DNA of 64,000 bases from contig NZ_CP080387.1 in NCBI RefSeq assembly GCF_030036535.1, positions 2,929,046-2,993,045 of the forward strand, written 5' to 3'. The notes beneath the pieces are model-generated. The model did not search any database, had not been told where the DNA came from, and was given only the letters and a program-made list of their open reading frames with translations. This document shows positions 46,511 through 57,005 of the stretch, in pieces; position 1 is the stretch's first letter, and every line of letters begins with the position of its first letter. The translations under genes were made by a program, and so were the position numbers. The stretch comes from Agrobacterium cucumeris (lineage in GTDB: Bacteria; Pseudomonadota; Alphaproteobacteria; Rhizobiales; Rhizobiaceae).

Positions 46511-47611
46511 ATGGCCGCTATAGAAATCAGTCAGGTCTGCAAGGATTATCATGGCGGCGTGCGCGCCGTGCATCACGTCGATATCGACATCAGGGATGGT
46601 GAGTTCATCGTTCTCGTCGGCCCCTCCGGCTGCGGCAAGTCAACGCTCCTGCGCATGGTTGCCGGGCTCGAGGACATCTCCGAAGGCACGGTGAAGATCG
46701 GCGACCGGGTGGTCAACCAGGCTGATCCCGCCGACCGCGATATTGCCATGGTGTTCCAGAATTACGCGCTTTATCCGCATATGTCGGTGCGTCAGAACCT
46801 GGAATATGGGCTTAAGAACCGCAAGACGCCGAAGACGGAGATCGATGAACGTGTGGCCGAAGCCGCCCGTATGCTGCAGCTCGAACCCTATCTGGATCGC
46901 AAACCGCGCGCCCTTTCCGGCGGCCAGCGGCAGCGTGTCGCCATGGGCCGTGCCATCGTTCGCAAACCGGCTGCCTTCCTGTTCGATGAGCCTCTGTCTA
47001 ACCTCGATGCCAAGCTGCGCGTCTCGATGCGCGGTGAAATCAAGCGCCTGCAAAAACGCCTCGGCACCACCTCCATCTATGTCACCCATGATCAGCTAGA
47101 GGCCATGACGCTGGCTGATCGTCTGGTAGTGCTGAATGGCGGCCGCATCGAACAGATCGGCGCGCCGCTTGATGTCTATCACACCCCCGCATCCACCTTC
47201 GTCGCCAGCTTCATCGGCTCTCCCGCCATGAACCTGCTGAATGCCGAACTGCATGGCGATAGCCTCGCCATCGGTCCGTCACTGTTTGCACTGAACGGTT
47301 TTGCCCCCGCTTCGGGGTCGGTGACGGTGGGCATGCGGGCGGAGGATTTCCGCATTGCCGCGGCGGGCGAGCAGGGCCTTGCGCTGCGCGTCGATTATAT
47401 CGAGGAGCTGGGTTCGCAGCGCCTCGTGCATGGCATGATCGGCGATCAGAACCTGACAGTGGCTTTCCCGCCGGATGTCGAGGTTCCGGCTGCATTGTCG
47501 GTAACGATAGCGCCGGAAAAACTGCACTTCTTCTCCAACGAAACCGGCAAGCGCATCGCCGGTAAGGCGGAGCAGGTCCAGGTACAGTCCGCTCAGCTGG
47601 CAACGGCCTGA
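46511..47611 (+). CDS. ugpC: Glycerol-3-phosphate ABC transporter ATP-binding protein
   Basis: The ATPase (366 residues) that drives uptake. Walker [10 protein letters not shown] (about 37-45), Q-loop [16 protein letters not shown], signature LSGGQRQR (about 136-143), Walker [13 protein letters not shown] and H-loop YVTHD. The C-terminal OB-like regulatory region is that of the MalK/UgpC group. Family members such as MalK can substitute; the operon context and Pho box support ugp. Confidence 0.95.
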   Translation: MAAIEISQVCKDYHGGVRAVHHVDIDIRDGEFIVLVGPSGCGKSTLLRMVAGLEDISEGTVKIGDRVVNQADPADRDIAMVFQNYALYPHMSVRQNLEYGLKNRKTPKTEIDERVAEAARMLQLEPYLDRKPRALSGGQRQRVAMGRAIVRKPAAFLFDEPLSNLDAKLRVSMRGEIKRLQKRLGTTSIYVTHDQLEAMTLADRLVVLNGGRIEQIGAPLDVYHTPASTFVASFIGSPAMNLLNAELHGDSLAIGPSLFALNGFAPASGSVTVGMRAEDFRIAAAGEQGLALRVDYIEELGSQRLVHGMIGDQNLTVAFPPDVEVPAALSVTIAPEKLHFFSNETGKRIAGKAEQVQVQSAQLATA

Positions 47612-47624
47612 TCACGTCGGAAGA

Positions 47625-47655
47625 AATCGGCGCGATGACTAAAATTGCGCCGATT
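47625..47655 (+). other. Hairpin after the ugp operon
   Basis: AATCGGCGC (47625-47633) pairs with GCGCCGATT (47647-47655) around a 13-base loop. No strong T-run follows, so it may be a weak terminator or an RNA-stabilising end. Confidence 0.45.
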
Positions 47656-47721
47656 GTCAAAACCGCTTTGTTACGATCCCGATGATAGAAGACCTCCAAT
47701 ATTTCACGGGGGTTTTCTCAT

Positions 47722-48234
47722 ATGTCGTTCAAAATGATGTTCGCGGCGGCTGCAACCATGGCGATCCGCACGATGCCAATATTGCCGGCCTATCTGCGCG
47801 GAGTAAAAGACGAGGCCGTTGTCAGCGCATCCTGCACCGATCTGCGACTTCAGCCAGCCCCCATCAATCCTGACTGGATCATCTCCGGCGATCCCCAGGC
47901 GCGCGCGGCCGATCATTCCCGAAGCGGTGACCGCGCTTCCAGCACCGCCATGTGGGATTGCACGGCCGGTGAATTCCGCTGGTTCTTCGGCTGGGATGAA
48001 ACCGTCTATATTCTGGAAGGCGAGGTGCATGTGACGGCCGAAGACGGTTCGGTCAGCATCCTGCGGGTTGGCGACGTCGCCTATTTCCGGGCGGGAACAT
48101 GGGCCACCTGGCGGGTGGATGACTATGTCCGCAAGGTTGCCTTCATGCGTCGTCCATTCCCCCGGGCGCTGGCGCTGGCCTATCGCGTCAAGAACAAGCT
48201 GTTTTCCGGCAGTTCCTACAAGCTGGCGGCCTGA
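47722..48234 (+). CDS. Cupin-domain protein
   Basis: A 170-residue protein with one cupin barrel in its second half: WDCTAGEFRWFFGWDETVYILEGEVHVTAEDGS (about 77-109) and RVGDVAYFRAGTWATWRV. The metal-binding His/Glu set is only partly present (ET.Y...E). It resembles DUF861 or EutQ-like cupins. The first ~25 residues are hydrophobic (MMFAAAATMAIRTMPILPA), perhaps a membrane anchor. Function unknown. Confidence 0.85.
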   Translation: MSFKMMFAAAATMAIRTMPILPAYLRGVKDEAVVSASCTDLRLQPAPINPDWIISGDPQARAADHSRSGDRASSTAMWDCTAGEFRWFFGWDETVYILEGEVHVTAEDGSVSILRVGDVAYFRAGTWATWRVDDYVRKVAFMRRPFPRALALAYRVKNKLFSGSSYKLAA

Positions 48235-48244
48235 AACGGTAAAA

Positions 48245-48286
48245 CAATTCAAACGACGGGGCCTTCCGGCTCCGTCGGGGGAATTG
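48245..48286 (+). other. Extended hairpin after the cupin gene
   Basis: CGACGGGGCC and GGCTCCGTCG (48254-48277) form a 10-bp stem around TTCC; CAATTC (48245-48250) and GAATTG (48281-48286) extend it beyond an internal loop. It starts 11 bases after the cupin stop and lacks a T-run. Confidence 0.6.
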
Positions 48287-48475
48287 TGAAGGTTCAATAA
48301 AACTCACACAAAGCACCGCTTGCAGCAGTTGCGTTTGAATGGTCGCTGCCCTACATCTTCAGGGTTTTCTGAAGCATTTCCGGGTCTCTCCCGGGCTTGC
48401 CGGGAAGCTTGAAAAGACGGGACAATGGGCATTGTGGGCCGCAGGGCATCCCTATGCTGCAAGAGGAACATGCGC

Positions 48476-49435
48476 ATGGCGAAGATCAAGAACGTCGCGA
48501 TCCAGATGGATCATGTCTCCGGCATCAACATTGCCGGTGATTCCACTTTCGCCATGAGCCTTGAGGCGCAGGCGCGTGGATACCGGCTGTTCCACTATAC
48601 GCCCGACCGTCTTTCCATGCGTGACGGCAAGATTTACGCCACCGTCGAGCAGATGGAGTTGCGCGACATAAAGGGCGACCATTTCTCGCTGTCGGAACCG
48701 GAGCGCGTTGATCTTTCGACCATGGATGTCATCCATCTGCGTCAGGATCCGCCATTCGACATGGCCTATATCACCTCCACCCATCTGCTGGAGCGTATTC
48801 ATCCTAGGACGCTTGTTGTCAATGACCCCGCCTGGGTGCGCAACTCGCCGGAAAAGATTTTCGTCACTGAATTCGCTGATCTGATGCCGAAGACCTTGAT
48901 CACCAAGGACGTGGCCGAGATCGCCCGGTTCCGCAATGAAATGGGCGATATCATCCTCAAGCCGCTTTATGGCAATGGCGGTGCGGGTGTCTTCCATTCG
49001 GCGCGTGACGACCGCAATTTCTCCTCGCTGCTGGAAATGTTCGGCCAGATGTTCCGTGAGCCTTACATCGCCCAGGAATATCTGCCTGACGTCCGTAAGG
49101 GCGACAAGCGCATCCTTTTGGTGGATGGCGAGCCGGTGGGCGCAATCAACCGCGTGCCGGCGGAAAACGATGCCCGCTCCAACATGCATGCCGGTGGCCG
49201 GCCAGAGCCGACGGAACTGACGGCGCGCGAGAAGGAAATCTGCCGCCGCATTGGTCCCGCCCTGCGCGAGCGTGGTTTCCTTTTTGTTGGTATCGATGTG
49301 ATCGGCGATTATCTCACGGAGATCAACGTCACCTCACCGACGGGCATTCGTGAGGTGCAGAAATTCGGCGGTGCCGATGTGGCAAGCCTGTTGTGGGACG
49401 CCATCGAGAAAAAGCGCGAAGCTCAGGATTTCTGA
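48476..49435 (+). CDS. gshB: Glutathione synthetase
   Basis: Ligates gamma-glutamylcysteine and glycine with ATP, final step of glutathione synthesis. The 319 residues have the ATP-grasp core: [16 protein letters not shown] (about 157-172), [17 protein letters not shown] (about 209-225), and [13 protein letters not shown] near the C-terminus. The ATG at 48476 has AGGA eight bases upstream; the ORF extends 17 codons further without support. Confidence 0.97.
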   Translation: MAKIKNVAIQMDHVSGINIAGDSTFAMSLEAQARGYRLFHYTPDRLSMRDGKIYATVEQMELRDIKGDHFSLSEPERVDLSTMDVIHLRQDPPFDMAYITSTHLLERIHPRTLVVNDPAWVRNSPEKIFVTEFADLMPKTLITKDVAEIARFRNEMGDIILKPLYGNGGAGVFHSARDDRNFSSLLEMFGQMFREPYIAQEYLPDVRKGDKRILLVDGEPVGAINRVPAENDARSNMHAGGRPEPTELTAREKEICRRIGPALRERGFLFVGIDVIGDYLTEINVTSPTGIREVQKFGGADVASLLWDAIEKKREAQDF

Positions 49436-49619
49436 GGCGATTTCCGATCGAACTCCGTTTGTTCCGTGGGTGCAACTAGATACAACTAAAATACATCGCC
49501 CGCGTGAAATTGTTCACCGGATGTTCTTGTTTTATTCTTTGCCTTATGGCACGTTGCTTGCGGGTGGCCGCCACAGGGCATGAAGCTCTGATGTCGTGGC
49601 CGGTTTGCGGGGGCAGGCC

Positions 49620-51152
49620 ATGGTGGCGAAGGTCAATACGGTTGCATTTCAGGGCATAGAGGGTGTGCCCGTCGAGGTGCAGGTCATGGTCGCACCCGGA
49701 AAGGTCGGCATCCAGATCGTCGGCCTGCCGGACAAGGCGGTGGCCGAAAGCCGGGAGCGGGTGCAGGCGGCACTACATGCTTCGGGTCTGGCGCTTCCGG
49801 CAAAAAAGGTGACCGTCAATCTCGCGCCTGCCGATCTGCCAAAGGAAGGCTCGCATTTCGATCTTCCAATTGCTCTGGGGCTCATGGCCGCTTTGGGCGC
49901 CATACCGGCAGAGGCGCTCGGCCAATATGTGGTTCTCGGCGAACTTAATCTCGATGGCACCATCGGCATGGTCTCTGGCGCGCTGCCGGCGGCCATCGGC
50001 GCCAACGCTCTCGGCAAGGGCCTGATCTGCCCGGCTGAAAGCGGTCCGGAAGCGGCCTGGGCCGGTGCCGGCATCGATATCCTTGCCCCGCGCAGCCTCA
50101 TAGCGCTTGCCAATCATTTTCGCGGCACGCAGCTGCTTTCGCGCCCCGTGCCCGCCATCCGGACCAGTCCGGTCAATCTGCCCGATCTGGCGGATATCAA
50201 GGGACAGGAAAGCGCCAGACGTGCGCTGGAAGTGGCAGCGGCTGGTGGCCATAATCTGCTGATGGTCGGTCCACCCGGCTCCGGCAAATCCATGCTTGCC
50301 GCGCGTCTGCCGTCCATCCTGCCGCCGCTCGAGGCGGCAGAGCTGCTGGAAGTGTCCATGGTTCATTCCATCGCCGGCCAATTGTCGGGCGGCAAGCTTT
50401 CAGACCGCAGGCCGTTCCGCACGCCGCATCATTCCGCCACCATGGCGGCTTTGATTGGTGGCGGGTTGCGCGCCAGACCGGGCGAGGCTTCACTTGCCCA
50501 TCACGGCGTTCTTTTTCTGGATGAATTCCCGGAATTTTCGCCGCAGGTGCTGGATGCTTTGCGCCAGCCGCTGGAGACGGGTGAATGTATCATCGCGCGG
50601 GCCAATCACCGCGTCAGCTATCCGGCGCAAATCCAGCTCGTCGCAGCGATGAACCCGTGTCGGTGCGGCATGGCAGGAGAGCCGGGCTTCACCTGCGCCA
50701 GAGGTCCGCGTTGCGTGACCGATTATCAGGGGCGCATTTCCGGTCCGCTGATGGACCGTATCGATATCCGTATTGATGTTCCTGCCGTTTCCGCCACTGA
50801 TCTCATCCGCCCCGTCGCGTCCGAGCCGAGCGCGGTGGTTGCCGCCCGTGTCGCCAATGCCCGCCTCGCCCAGCAGGAGCGTTATGCGGCGGCGGGGTTT
50901 CCTGCCATCCGTACCAATGCCCGCTGCACGACGACCCTGATCGAAAAATATGCCGAGCCGGATGCGTCCGGGCTGCAATTGTTGCGCGATGCCGCAGAAC
51001 GGCTGAAGTTTTCCGCACGCGGTTATCACCGTATTCTGAAGGTCGCGCGAACATTGGCCGACCTGGACGGCAAACAAACGGTCGGCCGCATTCATGTGGC
51101 GGAAGCCGTGTCCTATCGTATCGCGGGTGAGAGGTTGCCGACAGCGGCTTAG
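49620..51152 (+). CDS. YifB-family Mg-chelatase-like AAA ATPase
   Basis: A 510-residue protein: N-terminal ChlI-like domain (VNTVAFQGIEGVPVEVQVMV ...), central AAA module with Walker A GPPGSGKSM (about 218-226) and Walker B LFLDEFPEF (about 301-309), and a C-terminal Mg-chelatase domain with the RGYHRILKVARTLADL segment. YifB/ComM relatives act in DNA branch migration during transformation. Start taken at the ATG 49620; an upstream GTG at 49596 lacks a ribosome site. Confidence 0.93.
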   Translation: MVAKVNTVAFQGIEGVPVEVQVMVAPGKVGIQIVGLPDKAVAESRERVQAALHASGLALPAKKVTVNLAPADLPKEGSHFDLPIALGLMAALGAIPAEALGQYVVLGELNLDGTIGMVSGALPAAIGANALGKGLICPAESGPEAAWAGAGIDILAPRSLIALANHFRGTQLLSRPVPAIRTSPVNLPDLADIKGQESARRALEVAAAGGHNLLMVGPPGSGKSMLAARLPSILPPLEAAELLEVSMVHSIAGQLSGGKLSDRRPFRTPHHSATMAALIGGGLRARPGEASLAHHGVLFLDEFPEFSPQVLDALRQPLETGECIIARANHRVSYPAQIQLVAAMNPCRCGMAGEPGFTCARGPRCVTDYQGRISGPLMDRIDIRIDVPAVSATDLIRPVASEPSAVVAARVANARLAQQERYAAAGFPAIRTNARCTTTLIEKYAEPDASGLQLLRDAAERLKFSARGYHRILKVARTLADLDGKQTVGRIHVAEAVSYRIAGERLPTAA

Positions 51153-51369
51153 AGCCGTGATGTTTGCGCGCTTTTTTGGAAGAGTTTGGAGGCAGCCTCT
51201 GAAAAAGCTCCGCCCCTTCTCGATAGGCCGATGCGAAAGCACGATATGAAGCGCATCGCGTGAATTCAGCCGAATGCGGGCGTTCTGAAAGGCTTATGCC
51301 GCCAGCGGTACCGGCGGCATGATAAATCTCGATTCCTTGGTCCGCGATCGCGCGTACCGGATGGGGTCG

Positions 51370-52338
51370 TTAGAGCCCAAGACCTTCGAACAGCGCCGTC
51401 GAAAGGTAACGCTCCGCAAAGGAAGGAACGATGACGACGATGTTCTTGCCGGCATTTTCCTCGCGCGCGCCGACCTTGATTGCCGCCGCCAATGCTGCAC
51501 CCGAGGAGATGCCGACAGGCACGCCTTCGAGCCTTGCCGCGAGACGCGCGATTTCGAAAGCCTCGTCATTGGTGACGGTGACGATCTCGTCATAGATACC
51601 GGTATCGAGGATGGCGGGTGCAAAACCAGCGCCGATGCCCTGGATCTTGTGAGGGCCGGGGTTGCCACCGGAGAGCACCGGGCTGTCGGCGGGTTCCACC
51701 GCAATGACCTTCACTTCCGGCTTGCGGGATTTCAGAACCTGACCCGTGCCGGTGATCGTTCCACCCGTGCCGATGCCGGAAACGAGAATGTCGACCGTGC
51801 CGTCGGTGTCGTTCCAGATTTCCTCCGCCGTCGTCTTGCGGTGAATATCCGGATTGGCGGGGTTTTCGAATTGCTGCGGTATGATGGCGTCGGGAAGCGT
51901 CTCGGCCAGTTCCTGCGCCTTGGCGATTGCGCCCTTCATGCCCTTCGGACCTTCGGTCAGCACCAGTTCGGCACCGAGCAGGGCCAGCATTTTCCGACGC
52001 TCGACCGACATGGTTTCCGGCATGGTCAGGATCAGCTTGTAGCCCTTGGCCGCGGCAGCAAAGGCAAGCGCGATGCCGGTATTGCCCGAAGTCGGCTCCA
52101 CCAGTGTCGTTTTGCCGGGAGTGATTTTGCCCTGCGCTTCCAGCGCTTCGATCATGGCAACACCGATGCGGTCCTTCACGGAGGCGATGGGGTTGAAAAA
52201 CTCCAGCTTGGCAAGCAGGTTGGCCTTCACGCCCTTTTCTTTCGCCAGCTTGTCCAGCCGCACGATCGGCGTATCGCCGATTGTTTCCGTAATCGAGGAA
52301 TAGACGCGTCCGCGTCCGGGCTTTCTGGCTTCGGGCAT
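51370..52338 (-). CDS. cysK: Cysteine synthase A
   Basis: O-acetylserine (thiol)-lyase, PLP-dependent, makes cysteine from O-acetylserine and sulfide. The 322 residues have the PLP lysine in [15 protein letters not shown] (about 40-54; K at ~50), the [11 protein letters not shown] loop (about 77-87), and [15 protein letters not shown] (about 182-196) as phosphate-binding loop. AGGAG sits seven bases before the ATG at 52338; eight upstream codons are not supported. Confidence 0.96.
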   Translation of the reverse strand: MPEARKPGRGRVYSSITETIGDTPIVRLDKLAKEKGVKANLLAKLEFFNPIASVKDRIGVAMIEALEAQGKITPGKTTLVEPTSGNTGIALAFAAAAKGYKLILTMPETMSVERRKMLALLGAELVLTEGPKGMKGAIAKAQELAETLPDAIIPQQFENPANPDIHRKTTAEEIWNDTDGTVDILVSGIGTGGTITGTGQVLKSRKPEVKVIAVEPADSPVLSGGNPGPHKIQGIGAGFAPAILDTGIYDEIVTVTNDEAFEIARLAARLEGVPVGISSGAALAAAIKVGAREENAGKNIVVIVPSFAERYLSTALFEGLGL

Positions 52339-52493
52339 GATGCTCTCCTGTATGAAGGCCACAGAATAGTGGCCGCAAGATTTGAGCGGCAGAATAGGAG
52401 CAATCGCCCTGTCAGGCTAGCGAACGTTCATCCTTATATGGCCGGTTTACCGGAAAAATTTCACGATAAACTGGGTAAATGCACGAAATTATT

Positions 52494-53111
52494 TTAGGTG
52501 CTGCGGATGGCGATCATGGTCGCCGTTCCGGCCAGAATGCCCGCCGCCGTGCGGTTGAGGATCGTCAGCGCGCTCGGCCGTTTCAGGAGGTTGCGTGCCT
52601 TGGCCGCAAGCAGGATGTAGGGCAACAGAACGGCCATCAGCACGACGAAGGTGAGGGCGAGGAGTGTCGCATATTCCGACGGGCCGATCATGCGGATGTC
52701 GATCAGCGTCGGCACCAGCGCCACATAAAACAGCATGGTTTTCGGGTTGCCAAGGGTGATCAGCAGGCCGGACAGGAAGGACATCGGCATGCTGGTGCTT
52801 TTTTTCGCCTTCAGGTCCTGCGGCAAAAGGCCGGCGGTCCAAAGCTTCCAGGCGATATAGAGGAGATAGGCCGCACCGGCGAATTTCAGCACCATGAAGG
52901 CTTCCTGAAATGTCTGCGCCACGAAGGCCAACCCCAGTATTACGCCGGTCAGGTAGATCATGTCGCCCAGCACCAGCCCGAGGCCCATGAAGAAGGTTTC
53001 CCGAAAGCCCGAACCCAGCGCCCGCGCCACGATTGCCGTCATGCCGGGGCCGGGAATGGCGGCGGCGATGAAGAGGGCAGTGGCATAGGCCAGAAGGGTC
53101 GTCAGTGTCAT
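52494..53111 (-). CDS. LysE-family translocator
   Basis: A ~205-residue membrane exporter of the LysE/RhtB group, six membrane segments. It starts MTLTTLLAYATALFIAAAIPGPGMTAIVARALGSG, the family N-terminus with the PGP motif (given here only in part by position, about 22-24). Amino acids or homoserine lactones are typical substrates. The ATG at 53111 is chosen; one at 53117 is also in frame. Confidence 0.92.
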   Translation of the reverse strand: MTLTTLLAYATALFIAAAIPGPGMTAIVARALGSGFRETFFMGLGLVLGDMIYLTGVILGLAFVAQTFQEAFMVLKFAGAAYLLYIAWKLWTAGLLPQDLKAKKSTSMPMSFLSGLLITLGNPKTMLFYVALVPTLIDIRMIGPSEYATLLALTFVVLMAVLLPYILLAAKARNLLKRPSALTILNRTAAGILAGTATMIAIRST

Positions 53112-53188
53112 GATCATGTTTCCCGGAAAATCCGCTAAATCAATAGCGAAATTGCCGGGTAAAAACAATCGATCATGCTGGTTGCCGG

Positions 53189-53659
53189 TCAGACCCCGGT
53201 CGAGCCAAAACCACCGGCGCCACGCGCCGTCTCGGAGGTTTCCGTCACTTCGCTCACGGTGACCTGTGTTACCGGCGCAATTACCATCTGCGCAATGCGC
53301 ATGCCGCGCTCGATGGTGAAATCATCCTGCCCCAGATTGGCGAGAATGACCTTCACTTCGCCGCGATAATCGCTGTCCACCGTGCCGGGAGAATTGAGGC
53401 AGGTGATGCCGTTCTTGATGGCAAGGCCGGAGCGGGGGCGGATTTGCGCCTCGTAACCTTGGGGAATTTCGAAGATGAAGCCGGTCGGCACCAGTGCCCG
53501 TTCACCGGGTTTCAGCGTTAGCGGTTGATCTGCAGGCACCGCGGCGCGCAGGTCCATGCCGGCAGCACCACCGGTTTCATAGGACGGCAATTCGAGGCCT
53601 GCACCATTGGCGAGGCGGACGAGGCGAAGAGGGGGGCGATTGTCATTTTGAACGGTCAT
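53189..53659 (-). CDS. dut: Deoxyuridine 5'-triphosphate nucleotidohydrolase
   Basis: Trimeric dUTPase that turns dUTP into dUMP and keeps uracil out of DNA. All five motifs are visible in the 156 residues: [10 protein letters not shown] (30-39), RPRSGLA (73-79), [12 protein letters not shown] (88-99), RIAQMVIAP (120-128) and the C-terminal [10 protein letters not shown]. Divergent from prfC with 89 bases between. Confidence 0.98.
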   Translation of the reverse strand: MTVQNDNRPPLRLVRLANGAGLELPSYETGGAAGMDLRAAVPADQPLTLKPGERALVPTGFIFEIPQGYEAQIRPRSGLAIKNGITCLNSPGTVDSDYRGEVKVILANLGQDDFTIERGMRIAQMVIAPVTQVTVSEVTETSETARGAGGFGSTGV

Positions 53660-53748
53660 GCGGCATTAGTTTGCGCAGATCGCGGCAAGGTCAATTGCAA
53701 ATGCGGGCCTGAAACGCTAGATAGCCCGCAATTCACAGGATTTGTCAG

Positions 53749-55332
53749 ATGGCCGAAACACTTGCCGAGGCGGTCTCCCGCCGCCGCACCTTTGCTATTA
53801 TCGCGCACCCGGACGCGGGTAAGACGACGCTTACCGAAAAGCTGTTGCTGTTCGGCGGAGCGATCCAGCTTGCCGGTGAAGTGAAGGCGAAGAAGGATCG
53901 CATCCAGACCCGTTCGGACTGGATGAAGATCGAGCGCGAGCGCGGCATTTCGGTCGTCACCTCGGTCATGACCTTCGAATATAACGACCGCGTCTTCAAC
54001 ATTCTCGATACGCCCGGCCACGAAGACTTCGCCGATGATACCTACCGCACGCTGACGGCGGTGGATGCGGCGATCATGGTCATCGACGCCGCCAAGGGTA
54101 TCGAGCCACGCACGCTGAAGCTCTTCGAAGTCTGCCGCATGCGCGATATTCCGATCATCACCTTCATCAACAAGATGGACCGCGAAAGCCGCGATCCCTT
54201 CGAGATTCTGGATGAGGTCGAGGAAAAGCTGGCGCTTGATACTGCGCCGATCACCTGGCCGGTGGGACGGGCGAAAAGCTTCTGCGGCGCTTATAATCTC
54301 GCCGAAAACACCTTTCGTGGCAATGATACGCAGGTGGAAGGCCTTTCGGTCAACGGCCCGCAGGCGGTTGCCGATCGGCTGCCGGAAAATGAACGCAAGG
54401 TCTTTATCGAAGAAACAGAACTGGCGCTGGAAGCCTGCCGTCCCTTCGATCGCCAGGCGTTTCTTGAAGGCCACATGACGCCAGTGTTCTTCGGTTCGGC
54501 GCTGCGCAATTTCGGTGTGCGCGACCTCATCAATGCACTCGGCGATTTCGCACCGCCGCCGCGCGATCAGGTGGCGGATACCCGCACCGTGCATGCGGCC
54601 GAAGACAGGATGACGGCCTTCGTCTTCAAGATTCAGGCGAATATGGACCCCAACCACCGCGACCGCATCGCCTTTGCCCGCATCTGCTCCGGCAAGCTGG
54701 AGCGCGGCATGAAGGCGCGTTTGTCGCGCACCGGCAAGCAAATGGGGCTCACCGCGCCGCAATTCTTCTTCGCCTCGCAGCGCCAGCTCGCCGATACGGC
54801 CTTTGCGGGTGATGTGGTCGGCATCCCCAACCACGGCACGCTGCGCATCGGTGATACGCTGACCGAGGGTGAAAACCTTGTTTTCCAGGGCGTTCCGAAC
54901 TTCTCGCCGGAAATCCTGCGCCGCGTGCGGCTCGAAGATGCGATGAAGGCGAAGAAGCTGAAGGAAGCCCTGCAGCAGATGGCGGAAGAGGGCGTCGTGC
55001 AGCTCTTCTCGCCGGAAGACGGCTCGCCAGCCATCGTCGGCGTCGTCGGCGCGCTGCAGCTGGACGTATTGAAAGAACGGCTGATGGGCGAATACGGCCT
55101 GCCGGTCTCCTTCGAAATGTCGCGCTTTTCCGTCTGCCGCTGGATTTCATCCGATCAGCCGGCGGAGATGGATAAGTTCCTCAACGTCAAGCGCGGTGAT
55201 ATCGCCCGCGATCTGGATGGCGATCCGGTGTTTCTGGCGCAGGACGCCTTCTCGTTGCGCTATGAGTCCGAGCGTTTTCCGGCGATCAAGATGGTTGCGA
55301 TCAAGGAATATCACGTCGCCAAGGCGGCGTGA
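53749..55332 (+). CDS. prfC: Peptide chain release factor 3
   Basis: Ribosome-bound GTPase that recycles RF1/RF2 after termination. The 527-residue protein has P-loop AHPDAGKTTLTEK (about 18-30), switch II DTPGHEDF (about 87-94), NKMD (about 141-144), and the C-terminal RF3 domain. Length is normal. It is present in only some bacteria and here stands alone before coaBC. Confidence 0.97.
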   Translation: MAETLAEAVSRRRTFAIIAHPDAGKTTLTEKLLLFGGAIQLAGEVKAKKDRIQTRSDWMKIERERGISVVTSVMTFEYNDRVFNILDTPGHEDFADDTYRTLTAVDAAIMVIDAAKGIEPRTLKLFEVCRMRDIPIITFINKMDRESRDPFEILDEVEEKLALDTAPITWPVGRAKSFCGAYNLAENTFRGNDTQVEGLSVNGPQAVADRLPENERKVFIEETELALEACRPFDRQAFLEGHMTPVFFGSALRNFGVRDLINALGDFAPPPRDQVADTRTVHAAEDRMTAFVFKIQANMDPNHRDRIAFARICSGKLERGMKARLSRTGKQMGLTAPQFFFASQRQLADTAFAGDVVGIPNHGTLRIGDTLTEGENLVFQGVPNFSPEILRRVRLEDAMKAKKLKEALQQMAEEGVVQLFSPEDGSPAIVGVVGALQLDVLKERLMGEYGLPVSFEMSRFSVCRWISSDQPAEMDKFLNVKRGDIARDLDGDPVFLAQDAFSLRYESERFPAIKMVAIKEYHVAKAA

Positions 55333-55402
55333 TATCAGCCGGATTGCACTTTGAATGCCAAGGGCTTAGTTTTCCGGTGAAACGGGAAACTGGTCCGGCA
55401 TC

Positions 55403-56608
55403 ATGACGCTTTCAGGCAAACATATTCTCCTCATCATCTCCGGCGGCATCGCGGCCTATAAGAGCCTCGATCTCATCCGCCGCCTGAAAGAGCGCGGCGC
55501 GAAGGTGACGCCGGTCATGACGAAGGGCGCCCAGGAATTCGTCACCCCGCTGGCTGTCGGCGTGCTGTCTGCCACCCACGTTTTCACCGAGCTTTTTTCC
55601 AGACAGGACGAGCAGGATGTCGGCCATATCAGGCTGGCGCGCGACTGCGACCTCGTGCTGGTCGCGCCCGCCACTGCCGATCTCATGGCCAAGATGGCGC
55701 ATGGCCTGGCCGACGATCTTGCTTCCACCATCCTTCTCGCGACTGACCGCAGGGTGCTGATCGCGCCCGCCATGAATCCGAAAATGTGGACGGCGAAGCC
55801 AACGGCCCGCAATGTCGAGGTGCTTAAAAAAGACGGCGTGTTTTTTATCGGCCCCATGGCAGGCGAGATGGCGGAGAGGGGCGAGGCGGGTCTTGGCCGG
55901 ATGGCGGAGCCGTTGCAGATCGTCGAGGCCGTTGAGGCGCTTTTGGACAATGGTTCCCAACCACTCAAGGGCAGGAAGGCCATCGTCACTTCCGGTCCCA
56001 CGCATGAGCCGATCGATCCGGTACGCTATATAGCCAACCGCTCGTCGGGCAAGCAGGGCCACGCCATTGCGGCGGCTCTCGCGGAACTGGGGGCGGAGGT
56101 GACGCTGGTCTCAGGCCCGGTCAACCTCGCCGATCCGGCTGGAGTCACAACGATCCATGTCGAGCGTGCCGAAGAGATGCGTGATGCGGTGATCTCAAAG
56201 CTCCCGGTGGATATTGCGGTCATGGTCGCCGCCGTCGCTGACTGGCGGGTGACAGGTTCATCGGAACAGAAAATCAAGAAGCAGCCGGGCGATGCACCGC
56301 CCGCGCTGCAATTGACGGAAAACCCCGATATCCTGAAAACCGTCGGCCACCACGAAAAGCGGCCGAAGCTGGTGGTGGGTTTCGCCGCCGAAACGCAGGA
56401 TGTTGAGAAGAACGGCCGCGCCAAGCTGGAGCGCAAGGGCGCGGATTATATTGTCGCCAATGATGTCTCGGCTGAAACCGGCATCATGGGCGGAGATCGC
56501 AACAGCGTGAAGATCATATCGGCGGACGGTATTGAGGCCTGGCCGGATCTCGACAAGGCCGACGTCGCAAAACGTCTGGCAGCCCTTATTGCGGAGAAAC
56601 TCGCATGA
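55403..56608 (+). CDS. coaBC: Bifunctional phosphopantothenoylcysteine decarboxylase/synthetase
   Basis: Two successive steps of coenzyme A synthesis. N-terminal flavoprotein decarboxylase domain (about 1-180) with GGIAAYKSLDLIRRL and the PAMNPKMW motif; C-terminal ligase domain (about 188-401) with TSGPTHEPIDPVR and NRSSGKQG and the KTVGHHEKRPKLVVGFAAET stretch. Its stop overlaps the following gene by four bases (ATGA). Confidence 0.97.
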   Translation: MTLSGKHILLIISGGIAAYKSLDLIRRLKERGAKVTPVMTKGAQEFVTPLAVGVLSATHVFTELFSRQDEQDVGHIRLARDCDLVLVAPATADLMAKMAHGLADDLASTILLATDRRVLIAPAMNPKMWTAKPTARNVEVLKKDGVFFIGPMAGEMAERGEAGLGRMAEPLQIVEAVEALLDNGSQPLKGRKAIVTSGPTHEPIDPVRYIANRSSGKQGHAIAAALAELGAEVTLVSGPVNLADPAGVTTIHVERAEEMRDAVISKLPVDIAVMVAAVADWRVTGSSEQKIKKQPGDAPPALQLTENPDILKTVGHHEKRPKLVVGFAAETQDVEKNGRAKLERKGADYIVANDVSAETGIMGGDRNSVKIISADGIEAWPDLDKADVAKRLAALIAEKLA

Positions 56609-56964
56609 GCCTGTTCGATCGCAAGACATTCGACAGAGTGCTGGGCGAATGGCCGGGTGTACGCTTTGTCGATCAATGGGATTCCCATGTCGCGAAGGTC
56701 GGCGACAAGGTCTTTGCCGTGCTGGGTGAGCGGGTGGATTGGCGTCTGGTGGTAAAATGTTCGGAGGAAAGTTTCGAAATCCTCACCTCGCTGGAAGGCA
56801 TCGGTCAGGCGCCCTATTTTGCCAAACGCAAATGGATATCGATCGGTGACCATTCACCGCTCGAGCGAGAGGAGCTGGAGCATTATGTGCGCCGCTCCTA
56901 TGAACTGGTTGCGGCCGGCCTGACGAAGAAACTGCGCTCTGAGCTGGGCATATTCTTCGACTAG
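56605..56964 (+). CDS. MmcQ/YjbR-family protein
   Basis: A 119-residue protein of the MmcQ/YjbR double-wing DNA-binding-like fold: N-terminal LGEWPGVRFVDQWDSHVAKVG, C-terminal AKRKWISIGDHSPLEREELEHYVRRSYELVAAGL. It overlaps coaBC by four bases, so it is translated after it. A role in CoA synthesis is not implied; function is unknown. Confidence 0.88.
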   Translation: MSLFDRKTFDRVLGEWPGVRFVDQWDSHVAKVGDKVFAVLGERVDWRLVVKCSEESFEILTSLEGIGQAPYFAKRKWISIGDHSPLEREELEHYVRRSYELVAAGLTKKLRSELGIFFD

Positions 56965-57005
56965 AGCGTTTTCGCGTTTCGGAGAAAAACAAGAATGCTC
57001 CAACC

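Noticed and set aside
46511..47611. Maltose-type (MalK) assignment for the ABC ATPase operon
   Set aside because: The binding protein sequence and the Pho box favour ugp; MalK and UgpC are close relatives.
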